Source: Streptomyces lichenis (GTDB lineage: Bacteria; Actinomycetota; Actinomycetes; Streptomycetales; Streptomycetaceae). From it: DNA of 64,000 nt. The position numbers and the translations under genes are program-made. The stretch is taken from the NCBI RefSeq assembly GCF_023218175.1, contig NZ_JALPTH010000003.1, forward strand, positions 248,001 through 312,000. The letters are read 5' to 3'. Each line of letters begins with the position of its first letter. Position 1 is the first letter of the stretch. Shown in pieces: positions 62,828 through 64,000 of the stretch. The notes beneath the pieces are model-generated. The model was not told where the DNA came from. It saw only the letters and a list, made by a program, of their open reading frames with translations, and ran no database searches.

Positions 62828-64000
62828 CCACCGCCCCCGCCGCCACCTCGACCGCCCGCACCGCTCGCCAGGTGTGGACCCGCGCCCGGGGACTGCTGCT
62901 GGTCGCCGCCCTGGTACTGCTGGCCGCCGCGGTGATGGCGCTGCTGCGCGCCGACTCCCAGTACGGCAGCCTCGACCCCCGCTCCGCCAACCCCGACGGC
63001 AGCCGTGCCACCGCCAAACTGCTCAAGCAGCGCGGGGTGACGGTCCGCGTCGCCACCACACTCGACCAGGCCCTCGCCGACAGCGGACCCGGCAGCTCCC
63101 TGCTCGTCACCACCCCCGACCTCCTCACCGACCGGCAGCAGCGCCGCCTCCGGGCCGGACTGGACTCCACCGGCGGCCGGCTGCTCCTCCTCTCCGCGGG
63201 GCCCTCCGCCACCGGCACCCTGGCCCCCGGTGTCCGCACGGACGCGACCGCCCCCGTCACCACGCTCCGGCCCTCCTGCGCTCTCCCGGCGGCGAAACGC
63301 GCCGGCCCCGTCGACCTCGGCGGCCGCCTCTACACCACCGAAGCCACCGGCAGCGTCCTCTGCTACCCCAGCGACGGAGCCGCCGCCTCCCTCGCCCGCG
63401 TCGACAGCCCCGCCAGCGGCGAGACGGTCCTGCTCGGCTCCGGCGACCTGCTGCGCAACGAGCACCTGGACGCAGAGGGCAACGCCTCGCTGGCCCTTCA
63501 ACTCCTCGGCTCCCGCACCCATCTGACCTGGTACCTCCCCTCTCTGGACGATCCCACCGCCGTCGGCGAACGTGCCGACGACGGCTCGGACTCCTTCCTG
63601 GAACTCATCCCCTCCGGCTGGCTCTGGGGGACGCTGCAACTCGCCCTGGCCGCCGCACTCGCCGCTCTGTGGCGGGCCCGCCGCCTGGGCCCGCTGGTCA
63701 GCGAGCGACTGCCCGCCGTGGTGCACGCCTCCGAGACCACCGAGGGCCTCGCCCGCCTCTACCGCAAGACGGATGCCCGCGACCGGGCCGCCGCCGTGCT
63801 GCGCGAAGCCACCCGCGCCCGCCTCGCCCCGCTGGTCGGAGTGGCTCCCCGCCGGGCACACGACCCCGGCGTACTCCTCTCCGCCGTATCCGAACGCCTC
63901 CCTTCCACCCGGCTCGAACCCGCTGCCCTGCTCTTCGGACCCACCCCCGCCGACGACACGGCACTCATCCTTCTCGCCGACCAACTCGACGCCCTCGAAA
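62824..64000 (+). CDS. DUF4350 membrane protein, 3'-truncated by window
   Basis: 392 codons visible; the frame stays open to the window end. A first membrane helix (LLLVAALVLLAAAVMALL) is followed by the DUF4350 domain in the extracytoplasmic part: SANPDGSRATAKLLKQRGVT, VRVATTLDQALADSGPGSSL, LLVTTPDLLTDRQQRRL; a second helix (SGWLWGTLQLALAAALAALW) leads to a cytoplasmic RARRLGPLVSERLPAVVHAS tail region. ATG at 62824 overlaps the DUF4129 stop (ATGA). Usually followed by MoxR and DUF58 genes, which would lie just beyond. Confidence 0.88.
   Translation, partial: MTTAPAATSTARTARQVWTRARGLLLVAALVLLAAAVMALLRADSQYGSLDPRSANPDGSRATAKLLKQRGVTVRVATTLDQALADSGPGSSLLVTTPDLLTDRQQRRLRAGLDSTGGRLLLLSAGPSATGTLAPGVRTDATAPVTTLRPSCALPAAKRAGPVDLGGRLYTTEATGSVLCYPSDGAAASLARVDSPASGETVLLGSGDLLRNEHLDAEGNASLALQLLGSRTHLTWYLPSLDDPTAVGERADDGSDSFLELIPSGWLWGTLQLALAAALAALWRARRLGPLVSERLPAVVHASETTEGLARLYRKTDARDRAAAVLREATRARLAPLVGVAPRRAHDPGVLLSAVSERLPSTRLEPAALLFGPTPADDTALILLADQLDALE

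Noticed and set aside
60211..63984. A 1257-codon minus-strand open frame
   Set aside because: Antisense to the membrane operon and mtnA, which have clear domains; the translation is low-complexity Gly/Gln/Arg.

Overview
This 64 kb stretch is chromosomal DNA of an actinomycete, almost certainly a Streptomyces. It is extremely GC-rich. It carries the conserved mtnA-mtrA-mtrB-lpqB-comF-hpf block, secA, a 180-kDa-type NAD-glutamate dehydrogenase, and a WhiJ-like regulator/DUF397/ATPase set typical of Streptomyces. No rRNA, tRNA, insertion sequence or CRISPR array was recognised.

Layout. (1) 1-11.8 kb is a cell-wall glycopolymer cluster. It has two teichoic-acid-type CDP-glycerol glycerophosphotransferases (one cut by the window start), a family-2 glycosyltransferase, a three-gene set (half-size DMT flippase, fused glycosyltransferase-methyltransferase, GT-C membrane glycosyltransferase) that looks like a lipid-linked sugar transfer module, and divergent rfbA-rfbB-rfbD for dTDP-L-rhamnose. 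(2) 11.8-26.5 kb is an accessory region. It holds MarR/monooxygenase, the DUF397/HTH/ATPase set, two exported unknowns, remnants of a lasso-peptide operon (cyclase 3' end, B1, B2, plus a GNAT), a broken copy of the ATPase gene, ArsR/VOC, several small unknowns, YihY, TetR/oxidoreductase, an RTX-like secreted protein, a lipoprotein and the wreck of a beta-propeller gene. (3) 26.5-31.3 kb resumes the polymer cluster: rfbC (missing from the first part), a TetR regulator, a TagGH-type ABC exporter and another GT-C enzyme. (4) 31.4-39.4 kb is core: glutamate dehydrogenase, PfpI, HAD, a DUF6912-like protein and an Rv3235-like protein. (5) 39.4-45.7 kb is a second accessory stretch between the Rv3235-like gene and secA. 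It starts with about 1.9 kb of degenerate GC-rich repeats and carries two LysR regulators, a trypsin-like protease and a dienelactone hydrolase whose start codon appears to be ATC. (6) 45.7-64 kb is core again: secA, GNAT, YcaQ-like, a LuxR response regulator, hpf, comF, lpqB, mtrB, mtrA, mtnA, then a membrane operon (large integral membrane protein, DUF4129, DUF4350) running off the end.

How it works together. The dTDP-rhamnose genes, glycerophosphate polymerases, lipid-linked sugar genes and TagGH exporter together look able to build and export a decorated glycopolymer. The accessory islands contribute small regulator/target pairs, several with clear palindromic operators. DNA-level signals of note are two related 11-bp tandem arrays in intergenic spacers near 44.2 and 54.1 kb, 15-bp arrays inside two coding regions, perfect-stem hairpin terminators, and the lasso-operon and ATPase-gene relics.
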